64,000 nt of DNA from JAZOTM01 sp045657625 (GCA_045657625.1 JAZOTM010000036.1:1-64000); one strand, 5' to 3'. Counted from the stretch's first letter, positions 26,784 to 35,939 are shown. Translations and numbers: made by a program. The notes: a model not told the origin generated them from the sequence alone.

Positions 26784-27443
26784 ATGAATTTATTTTCAAA
26801 AACCAAGGTAGGACGCGGAATAGCCCTTTGCCTTTGGACAGCCATTTATTACGCAACCTTCCACTATATCGAGTCGCAACATCAGAGGGTCGAAATCTTA
26901 CACACGAAATTGGATGACCTAATTCCCTTTTGTAAGTATTTTATTATTCCATATATGCTTTGGTTTTTCTACGTTGCCGGTACGTTGATTTATTTTTGTG
27001 CCGTCAATTATAAAGAAGAGGTATATCGTAAGTTGATATACAGTATGGGTTTGGGAATTGTGATTTTCATTGTTTTTTCTGTAGGGTTCCCCAATGGACA
27101 AAACATGAGACCGTATTTGTCCGGAAAAGATCTATTTGAACAAATGGTGTTGTTTATTTATAGAACAGATACGCCTACCAATATTTTCCCAAGTTTGCAT
27201 GTGTATTGCTCTGTGGCTTGTTTGAATGCCATTTTAAATCGGGAAAACAGACCGGAAAAAGATATGGTTGGCATAGGTTGTACGATTTTAACGGTAGCAA
27301 TTATATTGTCTACTATGTTCTTAAAACAGCATAGTGTCATTGATGTAAGTGCAGGTCTTTTGCTTGGAGGCGGTGCATATATGCTTTTCTACAAAAAGAG
27401 AGAGAGCAAATATGCATTACCGGATTTTACACAAATACGATAA
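26784..27443 (+). CDS. PAP2-superfamily membrane phosphatase
   Basis: The 219-residue membrane protein has about six hydrophobic segments. PAP2 motif 2 is present as FPSLHV (near 138) and motif 3 as KQHSVIDVSAG (near 180); a short NMRPYLSG precedes them in place of a full motif 1. Family members remove phosphate from membrane lipids such as phosphatidate or undecaprenyl pyrophosphate, or are related to phosphatidylinositol-ceramide-type transferases. It appears monocistronic with its own promoter. Confidence 0.85.
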   Translation: MNLFSKTKVGRGIALCLWTAIYYATFHYIESQHQRVEILHTKLDDLIPFCKYFIIPYMLWFFYVAGTLIYFCAVNYKEEVYRKLIYSMGLGIVIFIVFSVGFPNGQNMRPYLSGKDLFEQMVLFIYRTDTPTNIFPSLHVYCSVACLNAILNRENRPEKDMVGIGCTILTVAIILSTMFLKQHSVIDVSAGLLLGGGAYMLFYKKRESKYALPDFTQIR

Positions 27444-27458
27444 AATAAGTACGAATAT

Positions 27459-27496
27459 AAGAACGAGGTTTTGGCAGTGCCAAAATCTCGTTCTTT
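27459..27496 (+). terminator. Terminator-like hairpin after the PAP2 gene
   Basis: AGAACGAGGTTTTGGC pairs with GCCAAAATCTCGTTCT (one mismatch) around a 3-base loop, followed only by TTTG, so termination may be leaky. Confidence 0.65.
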
Positions 27497-27571
27497 GCAT
27501 AATGGAAAAATCTCGGAATTTCCTGTCATACAAAAAAGCACCGCCAAGTGGTATAAAACAAAGATTGCTCG

Positions 27572-27580
27572 TGATATAAT
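27572..27580 (+). promoter_or_regulatory. Extended -10 promoter of the GH127 gene
   Basis: TGATATAAT at 27572-27580 is an extended -10 box 51 bp before ATG 27631. There is no clear -35. Confidence 0.55.
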
Positions 27581-27630
27581 ATAGTTAAAAGTAAAATATT
27601 TTAGATATCTTTTAATTATTGGAGGGGTTT

Positions 27631-29568
27631 ATGGTAAAGATTACATCTGCTTTTTGGGGACGTTATCGTCAGCTGGTACGAAAGGAAATGCTGCCGTATC
27701 AGTGGGGTGTGTTAAATGATGAACTGTCTATTTCCATTGAAAAGGAGCGAAATGAAGAGGGGATACCCAATGAAAAAAGCCATGCCTTTGAGAATTTTCG
27801 CATTGCAGCAGGAAAAAAAGCCGGAGAACATTATGGAATGGTGTTTCAGGATAGTGATGTATATAAATGGCTAGAGGCGGCCGCTTATTCTCTCCGGGAG
27901 GAAATGGACCCGGAGATTTTCAAGCACGCAGAAGAAACGGTGAAGCTAATCGGGGAGGCCCAGGAACCGGATGGGTATTTGAATACGTATTTTTCTATTG
28001 GAGGCTTGGAAAATCGCTATAAGAGATTGGGTGAGAGTCATGAATTGTATTGTGCCGGCCATTTTTTGGAGGCGGCGGTAGCTTATTATGAGACTTCAAA
28101 AAATGCAAAGGTACTGGAAATCGCAGAAAAACTGGCAAATCATTTATGCGAAACCTTTGGAGAAGGAGAGGGAAAGAATCATGGTTATGATGGTCATGAA
28201 GAAATCGAAATCGGTTTGCTACGTCTCTACCATTTGACGAAAAAAGAGGCTTACTATGAATTGGCAAGATTCTTTTTATTACAGAGAGGAAAAAATCCAA
28301 ATTACTTTAAAGAGGAAAATGAAAAATGGAAAACACCCGTGATTTTTCCGGGGATGGAAAGCTTGCCTCAAACCTATTCGCAGAATCACAAACCGGTTTT
28401 GGAGCAGGAGGCAGCAGAAGGCCATGCCGTGCGTTTTACCTATCTTTGTATCGCCATGGCGGATGTGGCAGCCACTAAGGGAGACCAAGAATTTGTCTTT
28501 GCTTGTGAAAGACTGTGGAGAAACATGGTAGATAAACGGATGTATATTACGGGAGGCATTGGATCTACAGTCATAGGGGAATCCTTTTCTACAGATTATG
28601 ATTTGCCAAATGACACTATGTATTGCGAAACCTGTGCTGCGGTTGGTGTTGTCTTTTTTGCAAAACAGATGTTGCGGTTCTCGCAAAAGGGGGAATACGC
28701 AGATGTGATGGAAAGAAGTTTGTACAATGGGGCTTTAGCGGGTATGGCCCTGGATGGAAAGCATTTCTTTTATGTAAATCCTTTAGAAGTGCGACCAAAA
28801 CAGGATTTGTTTGTCCCCACCAAGGGGCATGTAAAAGCAGTGCGACCGGAATGGTTAGGATGTGCATGTTGCCCGCCAAACCTGGCACGTCTGCTGGCTT
28901 CTATGGAGTCTTGTGTATATACGACAACAGAACAGGGAGTATGGTTGCATTTGTTTGTGGATTCCAGGGCGGAATTTACACTTCCCGGTGGAAAGGTGAC
29001 GCTGGTACAAAGAACAGAGTATCCAAGAAACGGCAAGGTCACATTGGAGGTTTCCGGTTGGAAAGGCACAGAAACTTTGGGGATTCGTATGCCGCAGTGG
29101 GCCGGAGATTTTTCTTTTACCTGTGATGGGGTGCCGGCAAAGGGAGAAAAAAAGGATGGCTATTTTTATCCGGAAATACAGGGAGAATCCTTTGTATTGA
29201 ACTTTGAAATTCCTTTTGAAATCAAAAAATGGTATAGCAATCCCAAAGTGTCCGGAAATGTGGGAAAGGTAGCCTTGTCCAGAGGTCCTTTCATTTATTG
29301 CATGGAAGGGGTAGACAATGGAGAAGATTTGCATCGCATCTTTTTGCCACAAAAAGGAAAGATGCAGGCGGTGGAAAAAAAGGATATACTAGGAGGTGTT
29401 ACGGTTTTGGAAGTGGAAGGGGTGGAAGTAAAAGAAACCCAAGAAAACCGGCCTTTGTATGGTACGGAACCACCGGAACTGGAACAAAAAACGTGCTATT
29501 TTATTCCTTATTATGCGTGGGCAAATCGTGGAGAAAATGAAATGCGCGTTTGGATAAATACCAGATAG
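27631..29568 (+). CDS. GH127 beta-L-arabinofuranosidase
   Basis: The 645-residue protein of the DUF1680/HypBA1 family (GH127) has an N-terminal alpha/alpha barrel and a C-terminal beta-sandwich. The zinc-thiolate catalytic set of this family is visible as E333 and C335 in YCETCA, and C413 and C414 in CACCPPN. By analogy with HypBA1, C413 is the nucleophile. It should remove beta-linked L-arabinofuranose, as in hydroxyproline-linked or plant arabino-oligosaccharides. No signal peptide is present, so it acts inside the cell. ATG 27631 is preferred over an in-frame TTG because GGAGGGG precedes it. It links functionally to the arabinan locus at 51-59 kb and is followed by a thioesterase gene after 18 bp. 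Confidence 0.92.
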   Translation: MVKITSAFWGRYRQLVRKEMLPYQWGVLNDELSISIEKERNEEGIPNEKSHAFENFRIAAGKKAGEHYGMVFQDSDVYKWLEAAAYSLREEMDPEIFKHAEETVKLIGEAQEPDGYLNTYFSIGGLENRYKRLGESHELYCAGHFLEAAVAYYETSKNAKVLEIAEKLANHLCETFGEGEGKNHGYDGHEEIEIGLLRLYHLTKKEAYYELARFFLLQRGKNPNYFKEENEKWKTPVIFPGMESLPQTYSQNHKPVLEQEAAEGHAVRFTYLCIAMADVAATKGDQEFVFACERLWRNMVDKRMYITGGIGSTVIGESFSTDYDLPNDTMYCETCAAVGVVFFAKQMLRFSQKGEYADVMERSLYNGALAGMALDGKHFFYVNPLEVRPKQDLFVPTKGHVKAVRPEWLGCACCPPNLARLLASMESCVYTTTEQGVWLHLFVDSRAEFTLPGGKVTLVQRTEYPRNGKVTLEVSGWKGTETLGIRMPQWAGDFSFTCDGVPAKGEKKDGYFYPEIQGESFVLNFEIPFEIKKWYSNPKVSGNVGKVALSRGPFIYCMEGVDNGEDLHRIFLPQKGKMQAVEKKDILGGVTVLEVEGVEVKETQENRPLYGTEPPELEQKTCYFIPYYAWANRGENEMRVWINTR

Positions 29569-29586
29569 TAGGAAGGAAATATAAAT

Positions 29587-29973
29587 ATGGAATTTGAATT
29601 AAGCAGAAAAAGAAATCCTTTTATGGAGTATAACGGAATTGAAATTGTATCTGTTTCTATGGAGGGGAGTGTATTAAAAGCAAATATTTGCGAGAATTCA
29701 GAGAATCCATATGGCATGATTCATGGGGGACTGATCTATACCATGATGGATTGTGTGGCGGGAATTACAGCTCGTGCAGACAATCAGAATTATGTGACGC
29801 AAAATGCGTATATTACCTATCTTAGTAACGTGAAAGAGGCTTCTTGTATTTATGCAGAAGGGGACGTGGTGCGAAGAGGAAAAAATGTTACGGTGGTGCA
29901 TACCATTGTAAGAACCGAAGAAGGAAAACTTCTGGCGGATGGTACAGTCAGTATGCACCGGGTAAATGGGTAA
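29587..29973 (+). CDS. PaaI-like hotdog-fold thioesterase
   Basis: The 128-residue hotdog protein has the family helix NPYGMIHGGLIYTMMDCVAG, in which HGG and the following acidic residue are the conserved thioesterase features. The beta-sheet AYITYLSNVKEAS then leads into the GDVVRRGKNVTVV strand. Such proteins hydrolyse acyl-CoA thioesters, often aromatic or toxic ones. It lies 18 bp behind the GH127 gene and converges on the MerR gene with 10 bp between stops. The substrate is unknown. Confidence 0.88.
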   Translation: MEFELSRKRNPFMEYNGIEIVSVSMEGSVLKANICENSENPYGMIHGGLIYTMMDCVAGITARADNQNYVTQNAYITYLSNVKEASCIYAEGDVVRRGKNVTVVHTIVRTEEGKLLADGTVSMHRVNG

Positions 29974-29983
29974 TGATACGTCG

Positions 29984-30808
29984 TTAACGCAAGGCTAATG
30001 GGATAATGGTTTGTACTTGTACAAAGGCACCTTCCTTCTCATGGGTAACGCCATAGCGTTTTTGATATAATTCTCCTTGGATGGAAAAATGTTGTTTTTT
30101 TAATATCTCAAGGGGTTCAGCAAAACTCCAAACCTGATCGCTGAGTTTTCCATATTGATCGTATTCAGCAGGAATACTGTGCTCATATAAAAAACAAGGG
30201 CAATTGGCGAAGGTTGTTAATTTTTCAGAATAATAGGTGGGCAAATGATCCGCTAAATGGGGACTGATGATGGCGCCCCATTCCCGCTTTTCCAGGTTGT
30301 TCTCCAGGGTTGGAAGGGCGGGATTTTTTAATGTGACGTGTTGTGCCACGTGATAGACCGTTAAATTCTCGTAAAACATAGGGTCCTTGCCTACTTCTTG
30401 GGAAGCAGGTTGCATCGTATGGAAATACTGGATGGGCAAAGGTTCTATATGCCAAGGTGCCTTTTCGGAAATGCGATGAAAGGCATTGGTAATATCTTCT
30501 AATTGTTCCAGTTTTAATAAGAGTCTTTGAAACTCCTGTATTTTGTTATCAAAATTTTCTTCGTATAAATGTAAACGTTCTTCTAAGGAATAGTGGGAAA
30601 GAATCTCTTTGGCCTCTTCCAAGGATATGCCCATAGATTTGAATTGTTGGTATTCCAAAAGATGCACGGTTTGATAATCTGCATAGTACCGGTAAGAGGC
30701 ATCATCTTTATAGATGGGTTTTACCAAATCTTTTTTATCGTAAAATTTTAAGAATTCATTTGAAATTCCAAGAAACTTTGAAAATTCTCCAATGCGTTTG
30801 TAATCCAT
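29984..30808 (-). CDS. MerR-family transcriptional regulator
   Basis: The 274-residue protein has an N-terminal MerR winged-helix (RIGEFSKFLGISNEFLKFYDKKDLVKP), a dimerization coiled coil (about 75-115) and a C-terminal region of about 150 residues resembling GyrI-like/effector domains of multidrug-sensing MerR proteins. It diverges from the lipoprotein esterase gene. A dyad typical of MerR operators lies in the spacer of that promoter, so the esterase is a likely target. The inducer is unknown. Confidence 0.85.
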   Translation of the reverse strand: MDYKRIGEFSKFLGISNEFLKFYDKKDLVKPIYKDDASYRYYADYQTVHLLEYQQFKSMGISLEEAKEILSHYSLEERLHLYEENFDNKIQEFQRLLLKLEQLEDITNAFHRISEKAPWHIEPLPIQYFHTMQPASQEVGKDPMFYENLTVYHVAQHVTLKNPALPTLENNLEKREWGAIISPHLADHLPTYYSEKLTTFANCPCFLYEHSIPAEYDQYGKLSDQVWSFAEPLEILKKQHFSIQGELYQKRYGVTHEKEGAFVQVQTIIPLALR

Positions 30809-30879
30809 AACTCCTCCTAAAAAAACTATTATAGCGAATTCTGTATGGAAACGGAAATAAAAATGTGCACAAAAAAGAG

Positions 30880-30922
30880 AGTTACTTTTTTTCTTGCCCG
30901 GTAGTAACTACCGACTTTTAAA
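30880..30922 (+). promoter_or_regulatory. Promoter with MerR-type dyads upstream of the esterase
   Basis: TTGCCC (30894-30899), a 17-bp spacer and TTTAAA (30917-30922) contain the perfect dyad GGTAG-TAA-CTACC (30900-30912). A wider inverted repeat AGTTACT (30880-30886) with AGTAACT (30903-30909) overlaps it. A dyad inside the -35/-10 spacer is the usual MerR layout. Confidence 0.5.
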
Positions 30923-30986
30923 ATGAAGATGTCAGAGAAAGGGGATTATATGGTCTCTGATAGGATTTATGAAAAAGGAGAAGCAT

Positions 30987-32720
30987 ATGAAAAAGAAACT
31001 ATTGTGTGGGTTGTTGGTAGCTTCTATGTCTATGTCATTTTTAGCATGTGGAGAAACTACAGAATCAACCACCGAAGAAAGCGTTGCAACAGAAATAGCA
31101 TCAACGGAGGAAGCAGTTACGGAAGCAACAGCAGAAACAGTGGTAAAAACCACAAGTTATGGAGAGGTGGAGGGCTTATCTTATGACACCTATCAGGTGT
31201 GGTACGGCATTCCGTATGCAGCAGCACCGACAGGGGATTTAAGATGGGCAGCACCGGAGGACCCGGAGGCTTGGACAGAAACCTTGGATTGTACAGAAGC
31301 AGGAAATAAGGCAATCCAGGCAGGAACGGATTATACCACAGGGGAAAACGTGATTTCCGGGGAAGAGGATTGTTTGAATTTAGATATATATTCCACAGAA
31401 GGAGCAGAAAATTTACCGGTTATGGTATATATCCACGGTGGAAATAACCAGACGGGAGATTCTTCCGAAATCAAAGGAACTGAAATTGTAGTAGATGAAA
31501 ATTGTGTATTTGTATCTTTGAATTATCGCCTTGGTATTTTGGGCTTTAATTGTTTGCCTGCTTTCCAGACAGAGGAGGATGCAACCGGTAATTATGCAAT
31601 GCTGGATATTGCGAAGGCCTTGGATTGGATTCAGGAAAACATTGCGGAATTTGGTGGGGACCCGGACAATATTACGGTATCCGGATTCTCAGCAGGTGGA
31701 CGTGATGTAATGGCTATGCTGATTAGCCCGATTTTTGAAGGAAAATTTGATAAAGCAGTGGTATTTTCCGGAGGAATGACGGTGGCAGAAGAAGATGCCA
31801 GTGCCACAAAGATTGCAGAAGCAGTGGCACCATTAGCTGTAGAAGATGGTATGGCAGAAGATGAGGATGCAGCAGTAGAATGGTTGCTTTCGGAAGACGA
31901 AAGTGTAGTGACTTATATGAAGGGCATAGATGCAGAACGTCTTTGTACTTTAATGGCAAATGCAGGAATTCGCATGAGTGTTTTCCCTCATTTATACGCA
32001 GATGATGTGGTGATTCCGGAAGAGGGATTTGCAACGACGGAATACAATTCTGTGCCGGTTCTCATGTTGACCGGAAGTACCGAATTCAGTTTCTTTGCTG
32101 CTTTTGATGGCTATTTTAGCAGTGACGCCATGGCTGATTTGTCAGAGGATGAAATCGCTGCAGCAAAGGAATTTGCAATTAATTACGGATCCGATATGTA
32201 TCGTATTTTTAATGCGCAGTGCTCTGCCGAGACCATGTATGAAAATTACGATTCGAATATCTATATTTGCCAGATCGAATATGGTTCTAAGGATAGTGCA
32301 ACACAGATTCCGGTGATTGGTTCGTTCCACGGAATCTTTGTTCCGACCTTGATGACAGAGAATAATTATGTGAGTTATGGAGATTTTAGTTCGGAAGGCT
32401 ATATGGTTCTTGCGACTACCTTTGATTCTTATTTAAAGAATTTCTTGGCGACAGGAGATCCAAATGGGGAGGGCCTGACAGAGTGGACAAATTGGACACC
32501 GGATGCACCGGTATCTATGGTTTTGGATGCAGATGATGCGGAAGTAACTGCGGAATTGAAAGATGTATCAAAGACCTATGAGGAAATCATGGATGAAATG
32601 GATGCCGATACAAGTGTATCTGAGGAAGTGAAGGAAATGATGATTCAGAACGTTATGAATGGAAGATGGTTCTCCGATGCGTTGGATACACGCTATGGAA
32701 ATGCCTCTTTATGGGATTAA
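30987..32720 (+). CDS. Lipoprotein carboxylesterase, type B family
   Basis: The 577-residue alpha/beta hydrolase has a lipoprotein signal (MKKKLLCGLLVASMSMSFLAC) and a Thr/Glu-rich linker to about 60. The carboxylesterase-B domain then shows the YGIPYAAAPTGDLRW start, the oxyanion HGGN motif, nucleophile S235 in GFSAGGRD (usually GESAGG), an acidic residue in TGSTEF and the histidine in GSFHG. It should hydrolyse carboxylic esters at the outer cell surface. ATG 30987 fits the signal peptide and the AAGGAG site; the in-frame ATG at 30969 is less likely. It lies upstream of a gallate-decarboxylase-type operon, so a phenolic ester is a reasonable but unproven substrate. Confidence 0.88.
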   Translation: MKKKLLCGLLVASMSMSFLACGETTESTTEESVATEIASTEEAVTEATAETVVKTTSYGEVEGLSYDTYQVWYGIPYAAAPTGDLRWAAPEDPEAWTETLDCTEAGNKAIQAGTDYTTGENVISGEEDCLNLDIYSTEGAENLPVMVYIHGGNNQTGDSSEIKGTEIVVDENCVFVSLNYRLGILGFNCLPAFQTEEDATGNYAMLDIAKALDWIQENIAEFGGDPDNITVSGFSAGGRDVMAMLISPIFEGKFDKAVVFSGGMTVAEEDASATKIAEAVAPLAVEDGMAEDEDAAVEWLLSEDESVVTYMKGIDAERLCTLMANAGIRMSVFPHLYADDVVIPEEGFATTEYNSVPVLMLTGSTEFSFFAAFDGYFSSDAMADLSEDEIAAAKEFAINYGSDMYRIFNAQCSAETMYENYDSNIYICQIEYGSKDSATQIPVIGSFHGIFVPTLMTENNYVSYGDFSSEGYMVLATTFDSYLKNFLATGDPNGEGLTEWTNWTPDAPVSMVLDADDAEVTAELKDVSKTYEEIMDEMDADTSVSEEVKEMMIQNVMNGRWFSDALDTRYGNASLWD

Positions 32721-32752
32721 AATCATATACAACAAAAATATGAAAAAAAGAG

Positions 32753-32786
32753 TGGCACTGACAGTTGGATGGTCAGTGCCATTTTT
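32753..32786 (+). terminator. Terminator after the esterase
   Basis: TGGCACTGAC and GTCAGTGCCA form a perfect 10-bp stem with a 9-base loop, followed by T5. Confidence 0.9.
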
Positions 32787-32848
32787 GTGCTAGGAAGCGT
32801 TGCGAAAAGAACTTTTCCAATTTGGAAGAGATATGACGGAAAAACGAA

Positions 32849-32877
32849 TTGAAGGCGAACTCTTATATCGCTAGTAT
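32849..32877 (+). promoter_or_regulatory. Promoter of the decarboxylase operon
   Basis: TTGAAG (32849-32854), a 17-bp spacer and TAGTAT (32872-32877) precede a leader of about 90 bases. Confidence 0.55.
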
Positions 32878-32934
32878 AAAGCTAATTGCAAGGTTAGAAG
32901 TACTTCTTGGTAATGCAAGAATTATGGGAGAACG

Positions 32935-32956
32935 TATGTAGATTACAGTCTACATA
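32935..32956 (+). promoter_or_regulatory. 22-bp palindrome before the first GPH transporter
   Basis: TATGTAGA-TTACAG-TCTACATA is an 8+6+8 inverted repeat placed 18 bp before the start codon and next to the GGAGG site. It could be an operator in the leader or an RNA hairpin that controls access to the ribosome site. Confidence 0.55.
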
Positions 32957-32974
32957 TCATGATTTGGAGGTCAT

Positions 32975-34324
32975 ATGGAAGAGAAGATGTTATTTAAGTG
33001 GAGACAACGTATTGGGTATGGATTGTTGGAAAGCGGACGCTTTCTATCGGATTTTTTGATTCAGTTGTATTTGATGATTTATTTTACAGATGTGGTAAAA
33101 ATCCCGGCAGTGGCGGTGGGTACTATGTTTTTGGTTTGCAAACTTGTAGATGCAGTGACAGATTATATTGCAGGCATGTTGGTGGATCGCACCCACAGTC
33201 GATTTGGGAAAAGCAGACCCTGGAGTATGCTGGGAACTGTTCTTGCAACCGTGGGGATTGTACTTGTGTTCCATTCACCGGAAGGTTTTTCTACCGGAGG
33301 CAGATTGGCATGGGCTTATGTGACCTATAGTTTGTGGTCTTTAGGTATGACATTTTTAAATATTCCGGAATTTACAATTTTACCGGCGCTGACGGCAGAC
33401 TCCAGAGAACGTACGGTTTTAGCTACGTGTAGACAGTTATTTGGTAATGTTATTAATTTTGGTGGAACTTATGTATGCGCAAGCTTGCTTGCAATCTTTG
33501 CAACGAGAGGGGGAGAAGGATACCCAACAGTAGCGATGATAATAGCGGCAGTTGTTTTTGCATTGGAGTGTATTGGTATTTTCTTATGCAAAGAAGTCAA
33601 TTTGAAAGAGGAAGACAAGAGCCAGGGGGAATATGTGGTGCAGAAGGATAGTCCCTTCCGTACATCCATAAAAGTTTTCCGCAACAAAAAGTTTTGGCTG
33701 TTTGGATTTATGGCGGCTTTTATCTCCTTTGGATTTGTTACGACCCTAACCAGCGGCATTTATTTCTTTAAATACACCATGGGAAATCCAATGTTACAGG
33801 CCAGTTGTATGGCAGCCTTGTCTGGGGCACAGTTTATAGGGATGTTTCTATGCCCGTATTTAAACAAAAAATATCAAAAGAGAACATTGGTAATCAGTGG
33901 TTTGATTTTAGCGGAAATTGGATATGGTATGTTATTTTTGAGCGGAGAGGTGCAGAGTCTTGCGATTGCAGCCTATTTTGTGTTTGGTTTTGGATTTTCG
34001 GTGGCATTTACCATGTATTTTGCCCTGATGCCGGAGCTTTTTGATTATTTAGAAGAGGAAATCGGATACAGCGTAGCGGGAATTGCCAGCTCGTTAACTC
34101 AGTATTTGGTAAAGGTGGGAAATGCCCTTTGTGCCTCAGCCATCTCCTTTGTTTTGGTATTGGGAAAATATGATCCAAGTCTGGAAATTCAGTCGGCCTA
34201 CACAAAAAATATGATTCGAGGCGGTATTACCGTATTACCGGGAGCAGTATGCTTGCTGGGCATGCTTTGCGTATGGTTTTTAGACTTAGAAAAAAAGGAA
34301 GATGAAGTTGTAGAAGAGGTGTAA
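32975..34324 (+). CDS. GPH-family (MelB-like) MFS transporter, decarboxylase operon
   Basis: The 449-residue, 12-helix transporter belongs to the glycoside-pentoside-hexuronide:cation symporter family. The first-half signature VCKLVDAVTDYIAGMLVDRT followed by FGKSRPW gives the cation/sugar motif, and AYFVFGFGFSVAFTMYFALM lies in helix 10. GPH proteins usually move sugars, but this one heads an operon with an LpdC-type decarboxylase and UbiX. An aromatic acid such as gallate, or a galloyl glycoside, is therefore a better guess. It resembles the transporter at 46673, which precedes a tannase. A cytosolic decarboxylase would benefit from proton symport and product exchange. Confidence 0.88.
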   Translation: MEEKMLFKWRQRIGYGLLESGRFLSDFLIQLYLMIYFTDVVKIPAVAVGTMFLVCKLVDAVTDYIAGMLVDRTHSRFGKSRPWSMLGTVLATVGIVLVFHSPEGFSTGGRLAWAYVTYSLWSLGMTFLNIPEFTILPALTADSRERTVLATCRQLFGNVINFGGTYVCASLLAIFATRGGEGYPTVAMIIAAVVFALECIGIFLCKEVNLKEEDKSQGEYVVQKDSPFRTSIKVFRNKKFWLFGFMAAFISFGFVTTLTSGIYFFKYTMGNPMLQASCMAALSGAQFIGMFLCPYLNKKYQKRTLVISGLILAEIGYGMLFLSGEVQSLAIAAYFVFGFGFSVAFTMYFALMPELFDYLEEEIGYSVAGIASSLTQYLVKVGNALCASAISFVLVLGKYDPSLEIQSAYTKNMIRGGITVLPGAVCLLGMLCVWFLDLEKKEDEVVEEV

Positions 34325-34386
34325 ATCAATTTTCTGAATAACCTCTTAGAGGCAAGTGGTGATATATTCAACTTATAAATGCATTT

Positions 34387-34418
34387 CAAATTTTTCGAGT
34401 ATTGCATCGAAAAATTTG
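34387..34418 (+). promoter_or_regulatory. Intercistronic hairpin before lpdC
   Basis: CAAATTTTTCGA and TCGAAAAATTTG form a perfect 12-bp stem around an 8-base loop, without a following T run. It ends 30 bp before the decarboxylase start and may protect the downstream mRNA. Confidence 0.55.
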
Positions 34419-34448
34419 AGAAGGAAAAGCAAAAATAAGGAGGAAATC

Positions 34449-35939
34449 ATGAGCGAAATATATGATTTAAGATCAGCCATTGCCTTTTTGAAATCTCAAA
34501 ATGGACAGTTTGTGGAAACCGATGTAGAAGCAGACCCAAATGCAGAGATTTCCGGCGTGTATCGCTATGTGGGAGCCGGTGGAACCGTCGCAAGACCTAC
34601 AAAAGAAGATGGGCCGGCTATGATGTTTAACAATGTAAAAGGATTCCCGGATTCCAGAGTCGTGATTGGAATGTTAGCGAGCAGAAAAAGAGTGGGAATG
34701 TTACTGGATACAGATTATAAGAGATTGGGTTGGACTTTACGTGATGCCGTAAAGAATGCAATCCCACCGGTAGTGACCAAGGAAGCAGCTCCTTGTCAGG
34801 AAGTAGTGCATTTGGCAACAGATCCGGACTTTGATTTGCGTAAATTAGTTCCGGCACCTACCAATACACCGGAGGATGCAGGTCCATATGTCACGATGGG
34901 ACTTTGCTCAGCAACAGATCCGGAGGATAAGAATGTAACAGACGTAACCATTCACAGACTTTGCATTCAGTCCAAGGATGAGATGACTATGTGGATTACA
35001 CCGGGAAGTCGTCATATCGGAGCAATGTGGGATAAGGCTTTGAAGATGAATAAACCACTTCCTATTTCGGTTTCCATTGGATTAGATCCGGCTATTTATA
35101 TGTGCGCTGGATTTGAACCTCCAACAACACCTTATGGATTTAATGAATTACAAATCGCCGGCGCTCTTCGTGGAAAGCCGGTAGAATTGGCAAAATGCGT
35201 TTCTATAGATGAGACTTGTATTGCACATGCAGAGTATGTCATTGAAGGAGAATTGATTCCTGGACTTACTATGCGTGAAGATATTAACAGCAATACCGGA
35301 AAGGCGATGCCGGAATTCCCCGGTTATACCGGAGAAGCAAAGGGAGATGATCTTCCAAATTATTTGCCGGTGATTAAAGTAAAAGCGGTTACTACAAGAA
35401 AGAATCCAATTATGGAAAGCTGTATTGGACCAAGTCACGAGCATGTATCTATGGCAGGTATTCCAACAGAAGCCAGTGTAATTGACTTAGTGGAAAGAGC
35501 GATGCCGGGCCGTTTGGTAAATGTACATGCAGCACCATGTGGCGGTGGAAAATTTGTAGCCATTTTACAAATGAGAAAGAACAATATTAACGATGAAGGA
35601 AGACAGCGTCAGGCAGCACTTTTAGCTTTCTCTGCTTTTTCTGAAATGAAACATGTCTTTTTAGTAGACGAGGATGTGGATATTTTCGATATGAGTGATG
35701 TGATGTGGGCAATGACCACAAGATTCCAGGGAGATGTGGACTTTATTCCGATTCCGGGAGTACATACACACGTATTGGATCCATCCAATGATCCGGCTTT
35801 TGATCCATCCATTCGTGTACATGGAATTTCATGTAAAGCCATTTTTGATTGCACCGTTCCTTATGATATGAAGGATAAATTTGAACGTTGTAAGTTCTTA
35901 GAGGTGGATCCGAAAAAATGGTTGCCGGATTTCTTCTAA
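34449..35939 (+). CDS. lpdC: UbiD-family decarboxylase, gallate decarboxylase (LpdC) type
   Basis: The 496-residue UbiD protein closely follows the LpdC gallate decarboxylase of Lactobacillus plantarum as I recall it. Shared phrases include ETDVEADPNAEISGVYRY, GPAMMFNNVKGFPDSR, AGPYVTMGL, PEFPGYTGEA, EEHVSMAGIPTEAS-like EHVSMAGIPTEAS and DEDVDIFDMSDV. The catalytic Arg is R170 in DVTIHR, and the family acidic residues lie in AEYVIEGE (261-268). It should use prenylated FMN to remove the carboxylate of gallate or protocatechuate, giving pyrogallol or catechol. ATG 34449 follows AAGGAGG; an in-frame upstream ATG at 34356 has no such site. UbiX is encoded two genes later and LpdD 13.5 kb away beside a tannase. 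Confidence 0.9.
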   Translation: MSEIYDLRSAIAFLKSQNGQFVETDVEADPNAEISGVYRYVGAGGTVARPTKEDGPAMMFNNVKGFPDSRVVIGMLASRKRVGMLLDTDYKRLGWTLRDAVKNAIPPVVTKEAAPCQEVVHLATDPDFDLRKLVPAPTNTPEDAGPYVTMGLCSATDPEDKNVTDVTIHRLCIQSKDEMTMWITPGSRHIGAMWDKALKMNKPLPISVSIGLDPAIYMCAGFEPPTTPYGFNELQIAGALRGKPVELAKCVSIDETCIAHAEYVIEGELIPGLTMREDINSNTGKAMPEFPGYTGEAKGDDLPNYLPVIKVKAVTTRKNPIMESCIGPSHEHVSMAGIPTEASVIDLVERAMPGRLVNVHAAPCGGGKFVAILQMRKNNINDEGRQRQAALLAFSAFSEMKHVFLVDEDVDIFDMSDVMWAMTTRFQGDVDFIPIPGVHTHVLDPSNDPAFDPSIRVHGISCKAIFDCTVPYDMKDKFERCKFLEVDPKKWLPDFF

